A DNA stretch of 64,000 nt from Sisyra terminalis (Eukaryota > Arthropoda > Insecta > Neuroptera > Sisyridae), in NCBI GenBank assembly GCA_958496175.1, contig OY292274.1:35131482-35195481 (forward strand). Direction: 5' to 3'. The position numbers were made by a program, and so were the translations under genes. Each line of letters starts with the position of its first letter. Position 1 is the stretch's first letter. The notes beneath the pieces are model-generated. The model did not search any database. It was not told where the DNA came from and saw only the letters and a list, made by a program, of their open reading frames with translations. Of this stretch, positions 46,921 through 60,483 are shown in pieces.

Positions 46921-49900
46921 AGTGTATACTTTCTAATTTCAAATATCTAGAAAAGTGATTGATTTTCCGCATTGTTGAATCATCTTTCAAAAGAAATAGA
47001 AAATAATAATGTTTTCTAAACTACAATAAAGGGAAATTTTTTGGGAAGTATTCGATACAGTAGGAAAAAATGTTTTGTTTTTGCTCTTCCGTATCGTTTG
47101 TTTCATGCGTGTAATTATTCAACACTTAGTTCCATTTTTAATGCATTTTTAATTTTATCAAGGTATTATTTCTTGTGAAATTAGGCATTAAAGACAATAA
47201 GAATATAATACATTTATAATAAAAAGTGTGTGAGTGTACTGATGGATGCAGGTAAGAATTTATACTGATACCTAGGGCGGCAAATTTTAGGAGGTGACAA
47301 ATTTGGCCTAAAAATTTGCTAATCATACGAAAAATTGATGTAATAACGGCGTAGAGCACAAATTGCGATTCCATTCATAGATTAAATGTAATTAATATGA
47401 TTGCGAAATAGGGTATTGAATTTCAGAGGGGCGGACAATTTTTAAATTGGTCACTGCTTTTTATACATATGGAACGTTGAACAATATTTATCGAGACAGT
47501 AAAACGTAATAAATCGGATATTTGGAGATACTTTCTCTAGACATAAGATTAACTACGTATAAATTATATAAGTATCATTTGTTTATCTTGATTTTACGAA
47601 ATTGGGGTATTAATGAGGAAGGTATGTGAATTCAACTAATATTAGACCGTCTTTTTTAATTTAGATTTCCGCATTTAATACGAATTCGAAGTTTTATTTC
47701 AATGATACTTTGAATAAGAAATGTAACTTAATGGGTAAATTGGTCAAAGGTCCGTGATTCATTACATTTTCATGATCATACATTTGCTATAATTAATATA
47801 GCCATGGAGTTCTTAGGGGTGAGATATTACCCTCCTATCACTACTTATCATATTGTTATATCTTTGTGTGCCTCAAAACTCTATTGTTCCAATGATGTGA
47901 CTTGGGGCGACATTTACCTCTCTATTTCTTCTCTTCTTACCATACGGTTTCTAAATAGTACCCTAGGGTATTACCTATGTATTTTACAGTAGGGTTAATA
48001 TTTTGGTTAGATAACTAAGTTCATATGCTTTTTATAAAGATAGATATTACTTATATGTCTATATATATTTATATGGCATGTACGAGTTTATCTTTAGTAA
48101 TATTATCCAACAATTTCGTGACGAATTTTAGTTTTGACAAAAATATTCGAATTGGGAAAGTTCCTAGTAACCCACAAGGATTTGTGGTTTGAAATTAATT
48201 TATGGTGTGAAGCTTGTAAAATTTATTTGCTTCTGTTATTCGAGAGAACAAATTCGTCATTACACATTTATGTATAGGATCGGTATAAAAAAATCATTAA
48301 ATAAAATAAAGCCTCGAAAACAGGACATAAAAGCAACCTCTTCCTGTAGTCTATGTTTGTAAATTGTTAAACAACGGTAACATGTGTGAAAGACGAACTT
48401 AGGACACAGGAAATGGTAATTGAGTTTCCGGATGTTCACAAGAAGTACCTTTCTGCGTTTTCGTTGTCTTTTTGCGTTTATTGTTGCGTAGAAGTAAAAT
48501 GTGACGGGCATAAATCTTCAATATGAATACGAATAGTAAAGTGCTTTAATTCTTTATTTCAAAATGATTATGTAAGCTTCACTTATCAATATGAAAATCG
48601 ATCTAACCTTTTGATCGTGCAAGTTGGAAGTTTTGTTGCAAACTTTTACATTGTGAATTGGAAGAACATGGTTGTTACACAGTTTTTCCATTAGGATTGA
48701 AATCCGTTCTTTGCCTCCACTGCCAATAAATAATAACGAAGTGATACTTGCATAAGAAGTAAACGATGCTAAAATATTATCTATATACGTGTATATAATA
48801 TTTCTTTTTTATTAGAAATGCTGTAAATTTTGTACACATAATATTTAATTTTACATACGGGTAAATAGAATATTGCAATATTAAATTTCTTAGAAAACTT
48901 GTAACGATATATTATATTATATTTTAAATAGCTTCGAAACTATAATAACGTTTTAATAATACACCATGTAGTATATATTCAATTTATCTTTTGTCGTTGA
49001 ATATTTTCAGTTTTGTCATGCGATTGTTTTTGAATTTAAATCTTAAAAACAATTTCTTCTGCAAAAAACAATCTTGAAACATTTTTTCTTTTATTTCCAA
49101 CAATAGTAATATTTGAATGAAATAGACTATTGTTTGAAAATAACACTTCATGTAAAAGTAATGGTAGGTGTACTACTTAAAAGCTCAATATTGTGATGTG
49201 GAAATGAGGTTGCATTTCAAGGAGGCATGATTGCACGTTTAACATACTTGTGGTAAAAGGACACTAGAAGAAATGTTATGCATAACATGTTTATTTTTAA
49301 ATGCAAATGCCTAGCAGAGATTTCATTATAACCTGCATGATTTTATTAAAGAAATGCCAGTATAATTTTTTCCACCGATGATTTTATTTAAATTTCTAAA
49401 GATTTCAACAAAATTATTTTTTCTGTTACAAAAACATAGCCGTAGCGAACAACTGTGACGTGGAATTTAATTTGACTTTTTTTGCGAATGTAATAATGTG
49501 GCCAGCGACGAATACACTATAAATGTTATATTTTGTCAATGTATAGTATATGAAATACACTATGTAATAATACCAAGCGACCACAGCAGGCTCGCTACGG
49601 ATATTTACTTGGTTTACATTGCCTTTTGAAATACAAAAGATAACATAATGGAAAAATAAATTTCTTTCTTTCATAAACTATATAGACAGATTGTAGCCAA
49701 CCAACCTGAATCAGAATATTCAGCAAAACATACCATTACCGTCATTTTTCTCTCCAAATAACCATAATTGAAAAAAAGAAGCAAAATCTCTGAAAAGTAG
49801 AACACTTAGATTTTTAAATTACTGAAAAATGGAAATTGTGTTTTCATACATTTTATTCTTTCAGTTTTCCTTTTCACTTACATTGTAAGTTATCTTATAT

Positions 49901-50644
49901 TTTCTGTGCAATTTTTAGTATATGATTTCATGTGTGTATGGTATGTAATATAAATATATGAAAACAAAATAATTTAACTTCTAGATTATTAAGCCACTAG
50001 GATCCGAATTCCAGATAGATATACTAATATATTATAGAAATATACATTAAATAAAAAAAAATTAAACAAAGATTGGTGTTTAACATTGATACATATTTAT
50101 TTATTATTTCCGAGTTACAATTAATAAATTATTATTAACAATTTTTTTAATTATTAATTATTCCATAATTATGATGCGTTTCCACAGTAAAAATATAAAA
50201 AATATATTTTTCCGTACCTTGTTGATTTCTTATAGTTTGAAGTCGTTTTAATAAAATAATACTTTAATTTGAAATAAAACTTTTATTGGTTACAATGCAT
50301 TCGTAACAAATAAAATTAGTTTTATATCATCGAAATTGAGGTAACTCCTCAACAAAATCTACACATTGCTTTGAAAAAAATCAAATTCGGTAGCAAAAAA
50401 AATAGGTATAGTAAAAATATAGTTTTGACATTTTATAACTTTAATATTATTGCAATGAAGCATAAAAGACTTACGAATCATTGGATTACCATTTTATTCA
50501 ACACTTAATTTATATCCAATTTGGGTTATTGGTAGGTTACATTTTTCTAATGTTGATAGTTTACAGGTAAGCGCCTGGAAAAAGAAAATTTTTGCTTAGT
50601 CATTCTCAAATTATGTGCTTACAAACATTTAATAAAACTTTTTT
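46921..50644. other. AT-rich spacer with one transposon-like phrase
   Basis: No gene. At about 47,270-47,450 CTAGGGCGGCAAATTTTAGG and GAGGGGCGGACAA recall degraded DNA-transposon sequence, but no termini were found. The frames at 47,804-47,992 and 48,511-48,260 lack convincing starts or motifs. Confidence 0.35.
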
Positions 50645-50822
50645 TAGTATAATTTTTTTTAATTTTAATTTACCATTGCTTTATGACTACCGAGATCTTT
50701 AGTGATTCTAGAGTTAATAAAATGCCGTAATCGAGAAATATCGCAAAATTTGCTCGAAACAAAATTCGAATACAACACCAGTTTTGGAGCAACCATCTTG
50801 ACCACTCGGCCACTAGTAGGCA
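50645..50822 (-). mobile_element. tRNA-derived SINE, best-preserved copy
   Basis: On the minus strand the A box TGGCCGAGTGG (complement of 50,802-50,812) and the B-box-like GTATTCGAATTT (complement of 50,762-50,773) are 28-29 nt apart, as in a tRNA gene. The body (CGAGAAATATCGCAAAATTT on plus) is shared with the copies at 43.3 and 34.9 kb. Confidence 0.7.
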
Positions 50823-52638
50823 ACGTACATTATATTATTAATTAAAAATATTTTAAGGTGGCGGTGTGTTGAAAATGTTGGGCAATATACCTACTGGTTT
50901 GTAAATGAGAATCCGCTTTTTTCTGAACTATATTAAAATCTTTAATTATTTCTACATGATAATACATATTTTATTAAAAATAATTCCCTCTATTTAATGG
51001 ATAATAATATATGTCTTATGAGACTCAATTCCCTCTATTTACTTTTTTGCCATCTTTCTAATTTTTTTCGATTTTTTTCTAAAAAAGTCGACATATTTAC
51101 GATTTAAACCTTAACATTGAAAAGAGGACCACGGTCCTGATGACCAATATGTGTGTTAATAAAAAAAAATTGGAAATTAGTATATACCAGTAAAAAAACC
51201 TTGGCTCACATAAAATGCCTAGTTTTTTATCAATATGAAATTGATGATTGATATTGATATTCTTATGCACACTTAAAATAGAGGAAAATATTAAATTTTT
51301 TCTACATTGACAGTTATAAATAATAAATTATATCCACGAATAGCTATATTTTTTGCTGTTTGATGCTATGATAAAAATAAATTTCGATGATAATGATAAT
51401 TTAATCTGGTTTGAATAAAATATAATTTTCATTGTTTTGAATTAGTTAAAAATAATTAATTTTGTAAATTTATGCATGGTGGATAGTATTTTTTACCAGC
51501 CACGTTAAAGAGGGTTGGATAGAGAAAAAGGTTGTGTATCGATCCAGATGTCATCTAGTGATAGTAGCCGAGTGATAAATAACTATAATATGAAGCTTTA
51601 GTTTTTACTGTTATCACTACTAACCCTCTTTGACTTACAAGTGTTTCAATAAACTATCGGTACTAATTTCTTAATAGTTCTATTCGATTTTACATAGTTT
51701 TGTACCTTAATTATATTATTGTTTCCTTTACGAATATTAAATCGATTATCTTAAAACATTTAAATACGTTGATGGTTAATTAAATTTTATTTAACAATGA
51801 AAATTTTTGTAACTAACGGCAGATTTTTTTTGTGAAATATGGTTTTTGTTTTCGAAAAAAAATATGAAAATTCGAAAGATCATAAGATATGTTAGATTTA
51901 TTATTTTTTCATTATAAACAATAATTAGAAAAAATTGAAAATAAATTTTTAACTCAGTACCGAAAGCACTCCAATACTTCTCGAACCATTCCGAGCGCAT
52001 GTGTGACGTCATAATGTTAGTTAATACTAATTATCGCATATGGCTGTGATAGTTAATTTAACTTTTCATTAAATTCATTGCTCAAATTTACTAAGAACGT
52101 CAAACTTTAAAAATTATCGGGCATATTTCGAATCATTATGTAGGAACCCTACAAAATAACTTCACAAAAAATGTTTCTAAATATGCCTTAATATATTAAA
52201 CGTCGAAACCAATGGTTTCGAACAGTGCGACGAGTGTATTCTAGAATATTGGTAATATTCTTACCGTTACAATAATCTTACCGTAATTTGTAATGTTTAT
52301 ATACGTAAAAATTCAATAATCGGTACTCACTTGCTGGACGTTGTTTTTAGTTACCAAAAATACGTAGTCCTTTCAGGTAGCATTTTGTAAACCCCACTAG
52401 ATTTTTATTAAACACCATATGCACGATCTATCCATATCGCACCTTTACTTGATCATTAGGTAAACCACACACTTTTAACCTTAATTCTATGTCACCTTGG
52501 AGAGAAGAGTATATCCTTTATATAAAAATGCAGTGGATGGAAGTCGATAACTCGGTAAATTGAGGGGAATAAATTTTCAAACGTAACATTGGGCTAACGT
52601 ACTCCGTTAGCTCTATGTATGGTCGTCAGTGTCTACAC
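50823..52638. other. Spacer with a small foldback at 51.5 kb
   Basis: TTAAAGAGGGTT (from 51,505) is matched in inverted orientation by AACCCTCTTTGA (to 51,632), a ~130-bp foldback candidate. A perfect 19-bp palindrome (TCGAAACCA-A-TGGTTTCGA) lies at 52,203-52,221. The last 8 bases, GTCTACAC (52,631-52,638), are the left target duplication of the hAT element that follows. No gene. Confidence 0.5.
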
Positions 52639-53708
52639 CAGGGGTTGGTGAACTTAATACTGGTATGATCGATAATTTTTTTTTATTTATACGTGATCGA
52701 CTTCAAAAATGGGTTAAATTAAAAACAAATACATATTTAAGGGGTTACATGGGTTTAATCGGAGAAAAAAGGCCAAATTTCAACAATTTTTTCCCCATAT
52801 AGAAAATAAAATATTTTATTTTAAACTTTTTACTGTCTTAACCATACACATTTGACAAAGAATTTCTGACATTTTCGTAGAAAAATATTTAAGACTCCAA
52901 CATTGCGACATCATCTCCAGTGATTCTTCGAAAAAAAAGTGTGTCAGCATTGATAGCAAAACTCACGGTAGGATCATCCGTGAAAAAATGTAAAAAAAGA
53001 GGAGAAAATATGTACGTATTTTAATTAAGGCCGTTAAGACTATAAACTAGAATTTGAACGAAGAAAGAGAAAAGTGAAAAATAGATTTTTGGTAAACGTT
53101 TTTACAAAATAAATGCAAATTTCGGTGAAACTGGCTCGTTTTTTGAAGTAGTTGTAATTAGAAAACAAACCCTTCGTCTTTGACTTTGTAAATTGTAACT
53201 CTAAGACCTGTGTAAAATTTCATCAAAATCGCTTCAGTAGTTTCCGAGAAATTTTGGCAACCGATTTTGAAAACATAGTTTCGAGAACAACGCGACAATA
53301 GATAAGCAGCTGCACCGATAAACTTGCAGTATGCTGAGCTTCCCAAAGCTGTATCTCCGAAACTATTACTCGGATTAACCAGAAAATGTAGGACATTACT
53401 CTAGAGATGTTGTTCAAATTAATAATACAATAAAAAAGTCGATTTTTAAAGCTATTAATTCTATGTAACTCCTTAAAGAGAGAATGAGTAGAAGGAAGTA
53501 TTAAAAGCTCTATTTGGGGATCAGTAAGATCCGTTGTGAAATATGATAGAAGTGTGTTAGATTTTAAATTTAAGTTTTATTGTCTTTTAAATTTATAGTA
53601 CACACTTTCAATTAAGAGAATTGAAATTTACTTAAAAAATTATTTATTATTTAAAATGCCTACGATCGACTGTCGATCTATTCGCGATCGACCGTTTGCC
53701 CACCCCTG
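52639..53708. mobile_element. hAT element (non-autonomous) with exact 8-bp target duplication
   Basis: The left end is CAGGGGTTGGTGAACTT and the right end on the other strand is CAGGGGTGGGCAAACGG, classic hAT termini. GTCTACAC flanks both sides (52,631-52,638 and 53,709-53,716) without mismatch. Of its 1,070 bp, 732 belong to a nested insertion, so the original element was about 338 bp. Sub-terminal GATCGAC-type motifs occur near both ends. No transposase. Confidence 0.92.
52741..53472. mobile_element. TTAA-flanked element nested in the hAT element
   Basis: TTAA occurs at 52,737-52,740 and 53,473-53,476, directly outside imperfect inverted termini GGGGTTACATGGGTTTAATC and (other strand) GGAGTTACATAGAATTAATA. 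TTAA duplication is the signature of piggyBac-type insertion. The 732-bp interior has no transposase motif. Its frames (for example 53,158-53,417, minus) are open by chance or ancient. It contains AATTTCATCAAAATCGCTTC, a phrase common in insect repeats. Confidence 0.6.
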
Positions 53709-53716
53709 GTCTACAC

Positions 53717-55055
53717 TCTACAGCATGAAGCTTAGAAATAATTAAATTTTAATTTATTTGTTAAGATTGAAGCTTCAATCGAAACAAAATCTAAGAGCTA
53801 ATTGAAAAAGTAGTAATAATATAAAAAAAACGTTTTTCTGTTTAAAATAATTTGATTCTAAAGGAAAGACTAATTGTTTTCCAATTAAATTTACTTTATT
53901 TTGCCCATTTTTGTATCTTGGAAAAGATAAAGAATGAATGATATGGGAATCTTTCTCGTGACAACGGTTTTAAATAATGAAGTTTGCACTCTAGTGGTTT
54001 TGTCTTTTAAGTAGAAAGTCTTTGAAAGTGCATTCGTTGCATGCAAGAATAATGAAATTACCACGCATTTATAAATTATTGCTATGTGTCGTGGGTTTGT
54101 TTCTGTTCAAAGTAATTTACAAGAAGAACGTAACCAAATAAAATTAGCAATGATTTTTATAAATTTTCAGTTCGTTTGCAAAAAACTGTACCGTTCACAA
54201 AATCGTTATTTATCAAAATCTCAGAGGTCTGAGCATTGTTCCTTGAACAATTTTAATTTGCTTGAAAGAGACATTTAGGAAAATAGAGCGGAAACTTGAA
54301 GAGAGCTTGGCTGCCGGAGACAATGTATTATGCAGAAGACACTTATAGGGGCGAGGGTTCGATTGCATTGGAATTCATGTGCACTGAGGAATGCCAATCA
54401 TCAATCTCTTAATACAAATCTTTTCATCGTAAGAAATGCCCTGATTTCGAAATTGCTATATTATTAAGTTCTTTTCAAGATATTCAAAATTAAATTATGA
54501 TGGATATATGAAAAAAAATTTACACAATATTTTTATGTCGACGTTTTATTGTTTTAATTTACTAATCTCTTACATTGTTAACGAAATTTAAAACAAATGA
54601 AAAAGGGTATTGAAATAAATAGATTTATATTTATTAATTAATTTAAAAAAGAAAGAACTCAAGAGATTTTGTGGGGCCACCTACAAGAGCGAAGCTTTTA
54701 ATTAATCAATTATGAATTTAATTTGGATATTGATTATATACATTAAATGAAAGAACGTAATATCATTTGAAAAATATTTTTGTAAATACTCGTATTTACT
54801 AATATATCACAATTATATGTCAATCAATTTTAAACATGAAAATATGAATGTATGTCTCATATTCAATTATCGTTATTACCAGTTTGTGGTGGCTAAAATA
54901 CATCGCATATACATGTGTTTCTATTTTATTTATTTATCATGAGAATATAGTATCAATTATGGCACCATAGTTAGTTGCAGATTCTGACGAACTATTGATC
55001 ATTCTGTAATTGATATTAAAATTACCAATTAAAATAAATGGAATGTCGTGTGAAT
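53717..55055. other. Spacer with one tRNA-like B box
   Basis: At 54,310-54,365 TTGGCTGCCGGAG and, 35 nt on, GGGTTCGATTG resemble decayed A and B boxes of a tRNA-derived sequence. The A box lacks its conserved internal A. No gene otherwise. Confidence 0.35.
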
Positions 55056-55630
55056 TATTTCCAAGCAAAGCTGATTCTCCTACTGAATATTGTAGAAGTG
55101 TACTATGAATAAAGTAACACCACGGTTCACATATTCACCAAAACTCAGGTTGTAATGAATACACTAGCTCTTGACTGATCTGGAAGTGTAAGGAAACCCT
55201 TAAATTTTGGTCACCAGAAATAGGGTCAACTTTGCTATGGGTGTCAGGACACAAAGATATTATGGGTAATAAATGGGCTATACTCTTGTCCGCTGAGGAT
55301 TCAGGGCATCATTTAAAGACACACAATCTGTGAGCCAAATCTTGTGCTTGGTGTCACAAAATCGGTAGTAAAAAATATCATTAAAGAATGGGTTTCATTT
55401 AAAATCACTGCTTAATATGGAAGAACACCACCAGAAGAATACATTTATTTGAAAACCATCCTTGAACCTGAATACTTCAATACTTGATATTACATGAAAA
55501 CAAGTTAGAGTAGTAATGGGTCTAATAATCGGTCACGGCGGAATGAAGACACGCCGGTATATACGGTGAGTAGAGATTTTGAAAAAAAGAGGAGGAAACC
55601 ACTTCTCAGTTAGTGGAAATATGGTACTCT
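55056..55630 (+). pseudogene. LINE RNase H region (R1/Jockey-like)
   Basis: The plus strand starts with FQAK (from VFQAE). It continues through a frame giving HIFTKTQVVMNTLALD (from I-SDSQAA-KAL), LLWVSGHKDIMGNKWAILL (from VWVPGHSGI-GNE-AD-LA), and later KQVRVVMGLIIGHGGMKTRR (from LR-V-GLLTGH-x-LR-HL). It ends with EEETTSQL near 55,600. The catalytic Asp positions are lost and stops are frequent. It is more decayed than the 40.1-kb copy and of the same general type. Confidence 0.8.
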
Positions 55631-55699
55631 CTTTAATTATTCATATTTAATATTCATCATTTAATAATTCAGTAATATTATTAACTTTTGTACATTACT

Positions 55700-56350
55700 G
55701 TTGTGTAGGTGTAGTACTTGCACACGATCCGATGACGTTCAAGCATTACCGATGCAAACATGAATAACCGTTAAAATCGTTATAGAGACCGAGAGCTGAA
55801 AACAGTCGAATTTCCACTCTAAGCCTTCTATTTTCCATTTTATCTCTCACCTATCCCTACAGTAGGGAGACACGATATGGATATACTATGTTTACACGAT
55901 CTGATGACGAACTCGATCTTAAACCTAATCGTGCATTGCACTTTTTCACTGTTTACTCTCACCGTAAGTTTTTGACGTTATACTTCTTTAGCGGTGTTAT
56001 TAAAAACAATGGAACTAAATTTTTAATAAAATGATACTGTAACGCTACCGTAGGAAGTTGCTTGCAAACGGTTAGCAAGAATTTTAAGCGGGCGAAATCT
56101 GGCCGATTTTTGGGAGTGAATTGGTAGTATTAAAAGTAGTAGTCAAATCGATTGAGTCGATGGTTCGCATATGGTTTTTGTTATTCGGTAGGGAAACCAT
56201 GAGAGGCTAACTCAGGGATGGGTTCAGAAACGTTAAGTGTGCGGATAAGTGTAAGGTAATGTTACGGAAGCAGCTCTACCGAACTCGATTGTCGCTATTT
56301 TTTAATCCGTTGGGTAACCGTTTCGCGAAATATTCAAAAGAGCGTTACGA
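55700..56350. other. GC-richer block with a 16-bp direct repeat
   Basis: ACACGATCCGATGACG (55,722-55,737) recurs as ACACGATCTGATGACG (55,894-55,909). GC reaches 45% in 56,041-56,100 (27 of 60 counted), and CpGs are frequent. No frame, terminus or RNA motif was recognised. It could be regulatory, a repeat not recognised here, or part of a gene lying elsewhere. Confidence 0.3.
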
Positions 56351-59300
56351 CATCTATAACTGTCAGTACATGAATTCATAGCCTATGCAATTTGGTCAAA
56401 TATAGGATGAATGCGAATCGACAAGTGATTGTTTTATTTCAAACTTGGCTCGTTGTCTATTCGATACTATATTTAACGAAGCCACAAGAATAAAACGTAA
56501 AACGAACCTAAAATAGTTTCTGTGCAATTTGAGTAATTCTTTACGGCTTATCATACTTATTTTGTGTTTAGATTCTGTCTTTACTGCCATACATACGTTT
56601 GCCAATTATATTGACATTAAAAGTAAAAATTGTGTTTATAATTGTATTATATTTTAGTTATCACAAACTACTTATAACTGATGTACCATTTCTGACACAA
56701 CCGAAGTATGCTTTGGCAGTGTTGAAAGCATTTTTTTAATTACGACAAATAAGTATAACTTCTTACGCGCGTACATTAGTACCTACACAAACCGTTTTTT
56801 TGAAGCTTCACTCTAAAAATATTGCTTATATCGAAATTACCTTAATTACAATGGCAATGATTTAAACATTTTTTGTAGTAGGTTTTCAATATTCACAATA
56901 GATAATTGTATATATAAAAAAACTATTGTATAATAGGCTGCCAAAAGAATTGAATGCCATTTTCGTTTTATACTTTCTTGAATGGAAACAAAGAAATTGG
57001 AAATATGTTTTAATTTAAACCAATCAGTCAGACTTGCAAAAATGATTGAATTGTGAATGGTGAATAAGATAAATGATATTACTGATTTAAAGTGAAAACC
57101 AAACGTTCACCTAACACAATGAATGCAATGGAGATTTTCGGAAATGTTAAAAAATGAGATTAAATGGTTTGATCAATATGATTTAAAAAATAAATCTCTG
57201 TTGAAAAGTATGATTTATGGAACTGCAAATACGAAATGTAAAACAAATTCTTAAAAAGAATATAGGAAAAGCTTTATTCCAAAACATAAATAAAATTTTA
57301 TTGAATTATTTGTTACTTCTATAGTTCAAAAAGATGGTAGTTTTGAAGTATACTAAATCGTTGGTTTTGAAAAGAAAATTTAATGCTTCTTTTTTTCTTA
57401 GAAGTAAAACAAAATCTATGATGTATAGCAAGTACAATTTGAAAAAATCATGTCTTTTATTCAGTAATAATTATAGTGTATTAAAAATGTTATAAAGAAT
57501 AGATAAATTGTCGCTAAACACAGCCTATGAGAAATGATATAAAATTGATTGAAAAATAATTTAATATACCGTGGGTATTTTCACATTTTCACTATTTTGC
57601 GCATTCTCTGCGTATAGCGAAATATTGATAGTAAATAGTTGGTACTTTCCCTGCTAGAAATCCATTTCGGTTTATGAGATCGGAACAATATCCATATGGC
57701 AGATGAAACCGAGGGAAAATCATTTTGTGTGATGGAAAAATAAATGGATAGCGTTGGGGGATTGTTTGTAATAAAAAATGTGCGTCATAAATTGAAATTT
57801 TAATAGAAATGTTTGGATATTTTGTTTTTCTAGCATTTTTTACAGTTCAATTCCGAATGGATTATGCCGGATTAAAAATAATGATTCCAAATTATAATTT
57901 TTTTTCTTCAGAAATTATGTATTTTTGGATATCTAAAATAAGATCAAGAATTATGTTTATTTGATTTTTATTGTATAATTTTAATTTTAAATTTGTAGAA
58001 AAAAATATAGATAAATGTAACATTGAATTTGCCTCATTTTTTCGGTGTTATTGAATATTGCCAGTTGAAAGCTCTGTTGATAGACGGATTACGATACGTC
58101 CGTATTCGCCAATATACTCTCGTCATATAAATTTTAATCCGAAGGACATATTGAACGAATCCTTTGATGACCACAGGGCGTATTTCAACTAAAGAACAAA
58201 ATCATAACCTGTCGCGTTCTAAACATTTCCCTATAGTTTCCCAAGGATTTCAATCGCTTAGTGTCCCTTTTACTTCTAATCTAATTCAGAGAAAATCCAA
58301 TGTACCGTTATAATCTCAGCACTAACAATTTCCATGAATGAATTCATATATATTTCGCATTGATATGTTTTGGAAAATTTGAAACTGATCCTTCCGGGGA
58401 ACCCTTTTGTGTTGTAAAAGCTTTTTAAACTAGTTTGATCGTTAGAATAGATAAAAACCTCTTTTCTTTGTTTTTCTTAAACAATTTTTATGTTAAAAGC
58501 TTTTCGTATTTTTTAAAACTATTTTTCTTCAATGCTTGGCACTATCTTCTTATGTCGTGTCCACTGTTTCACTGTGAAAAACTACTCCTTTGCGCTTCTA
58601 TTGGGAACGATTTTATTTTCTATGAGTACAACATAAACTTCTATACGGTTTGTTCTTTTTGACGAAACTTTATGTTCTTTCGTATATTAGACGAAATAGT
58701 TCAATTCGATAACGTTAATTGACCGTAGTACATTAGGGCTGTTTTGTTTCCGGAATGTTGACCTAAATGTATTCCCTTACAAACATAACTCAATGTTTTT
58801 TCAATTAACCACCTCGCAGTTTCAAATCCGTTATTTCCTTATCTTTTTTTTATTTTATTGATTTTGCCATCACGAATCATTTGCAAAAGTATATTAAGCA
58901 CAAAAGTTGTAATTTAAATAAACAGTGGTTAGTCATGCGTGGTTTGAATAATATTGTTCATAATAGCGAAAATAATATCGATATTTTGGTAGTCATTTAC
59001 TGACTATACTCTGTATAAAACGGGATTTATAACTTTGAAAAAATAAAACAAACATTTGTGTTTAAGGATGAATAAGCAAGAAGGCATTGTAGATACGATT
59101 TACATGGACATGACAATAAATTGTAAAAAAATGTTCTGTAAAACAATATTTTTCTTGAAAAATATGATCCAACAATTTCAACAATGTAACAAAATAAAGT
59201 TAAGAGAATAGATAAGTGCAAAGCTATTAATTAAAAGCTTGTGTAATGTATATTAATTAATATTTAGACCTTCGTTGCAAAAGTAGATTGGTATTTTCAG

Positions 59301-59941
59301 TTAAAGCTAAAATTAAATAGGCAGGTGGTTCTACTTTTGTTTTTTCTGAAAAGTTGTAGAAGAGTGGTTACTTTTACAACTAAATTCCTATTATGGGGTG
59401 AAATTTTATTCTGCAATAAAGTATGAAAATGTATTTCAGATCATTGTTTTGGAAGAATTTTTTCCGATACATTATTCTGAGTTTATCTAAAACTTCAACA
59501 TTATCAATTCCACATGGTTTCCTACAGTAGTAGTTCCAGCTTTCATATTTAAGGTATTAGGTCCCTATATTGTATTACAAAGACACAAAATATTTCAAGT
59601 AGTTTAAAACAACAATCAATAAAAATTATGAAAATAGAAACAAACTTTGGAGAACTATTAATAATTTATTTCAAATGTGTATTTCACACGACGGGCGAAA
59701 TAATATGAGTTTATATATAATAGATGTTACATTAATTTTAAGTACAATAAACACAACTTATAAGGGCTTTAATTATGATATAAACAATAGGAAATTTTAA
59801 TTAGAATAATATTTAATAAAAGTTTATGAATTCCCTAATCATTTTAATGGATGCTTCTTCTTGTTTTAAAAATTAGTTATTTGATTTTTTTAGATATAAC
59901 CTGAAACAAAAAAACTTATAAACACGGTATTCACTTCAAAT
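56351..59941. other. AT-rich spacer, no gene seen
   Basis: GC-richer patches near 57,640-57,760 and 58,060-58,330 have no recognised frame or repeat structure. The ATG-initiated frame at 56,605-56,396 (minus, 69 codons) has no known motif. Confidence 0.4.
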
Positions 59942-60483
59942 CAGAGCAGTCAAAGATACTTTTGAAAAGTATCTAGGTACGTTATATTTTTAAAAAGTAT
60001 CCGAAGTTACTTTGGGTATCCTAGTTATTCTTAAGAAAAACGAACTTAAATACTTTACTTCAGTTATCTAATTTTTAAGATACTTAAAATATACTTTTAA
60101 TTCAATTTGTATATTTTGTAGGTACTAAGTTTCGTAAGTTATTAGGTAATCATATAATGTTTTCCTTTTTAATGTTTTTTTAATATTCATTAATTTAAGA
60201 AAAAGAAAAGTACATATGTACAAACGTTTGTAAACACAAGACACTTAAAAATGATTGAAGGTTAATATAAAAGGATAAAATTGAATCTTATTGAACAAAA
60301 TAAAGGAAACTTTCGTATTTAGTCTTTCGGTATCTCGATATATTAGTTACTTTTCGGTATCTGAGAAACTTTTCAAGTTACAATATATAGTTCTTTTTAA
60401 AAAGTATCTAAGATATTAGTTACTTTTTGTTAAAAAATGAAGCAAATACGATTCAGTATCTTAGATACTAAGTTAAAGCTAGT
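59942..60483. mobile_element. GTATC-rich MITE, hAT-like
   Basis: The interior is built from many AAGTATC/GATACTT motifs in both orientations (for example AAGATACTTTTGAAAAGTAT at the left and AGTATCTTAGATACT at the right), so it can fold on itself. The left end CAGAGCAGTCAAAGATACTT is hAT-like. The flanks CTTCAAAT (59,934-59,941) and CTTCATCT (60,484-60,491) agree at 6 of 8 positions. It abuts a LINE fragment at its right side. Confidence 0.5.

Noticed and set aside
55562..55968. Possible Tc1-like MITE with TA-CGGTGAG ends
   Set aside because: The left ACGGTGAG lies inside the readable LINE RNase H tail (MKTRRYIR...EEETTSQL), so the inverted match is coincidental.
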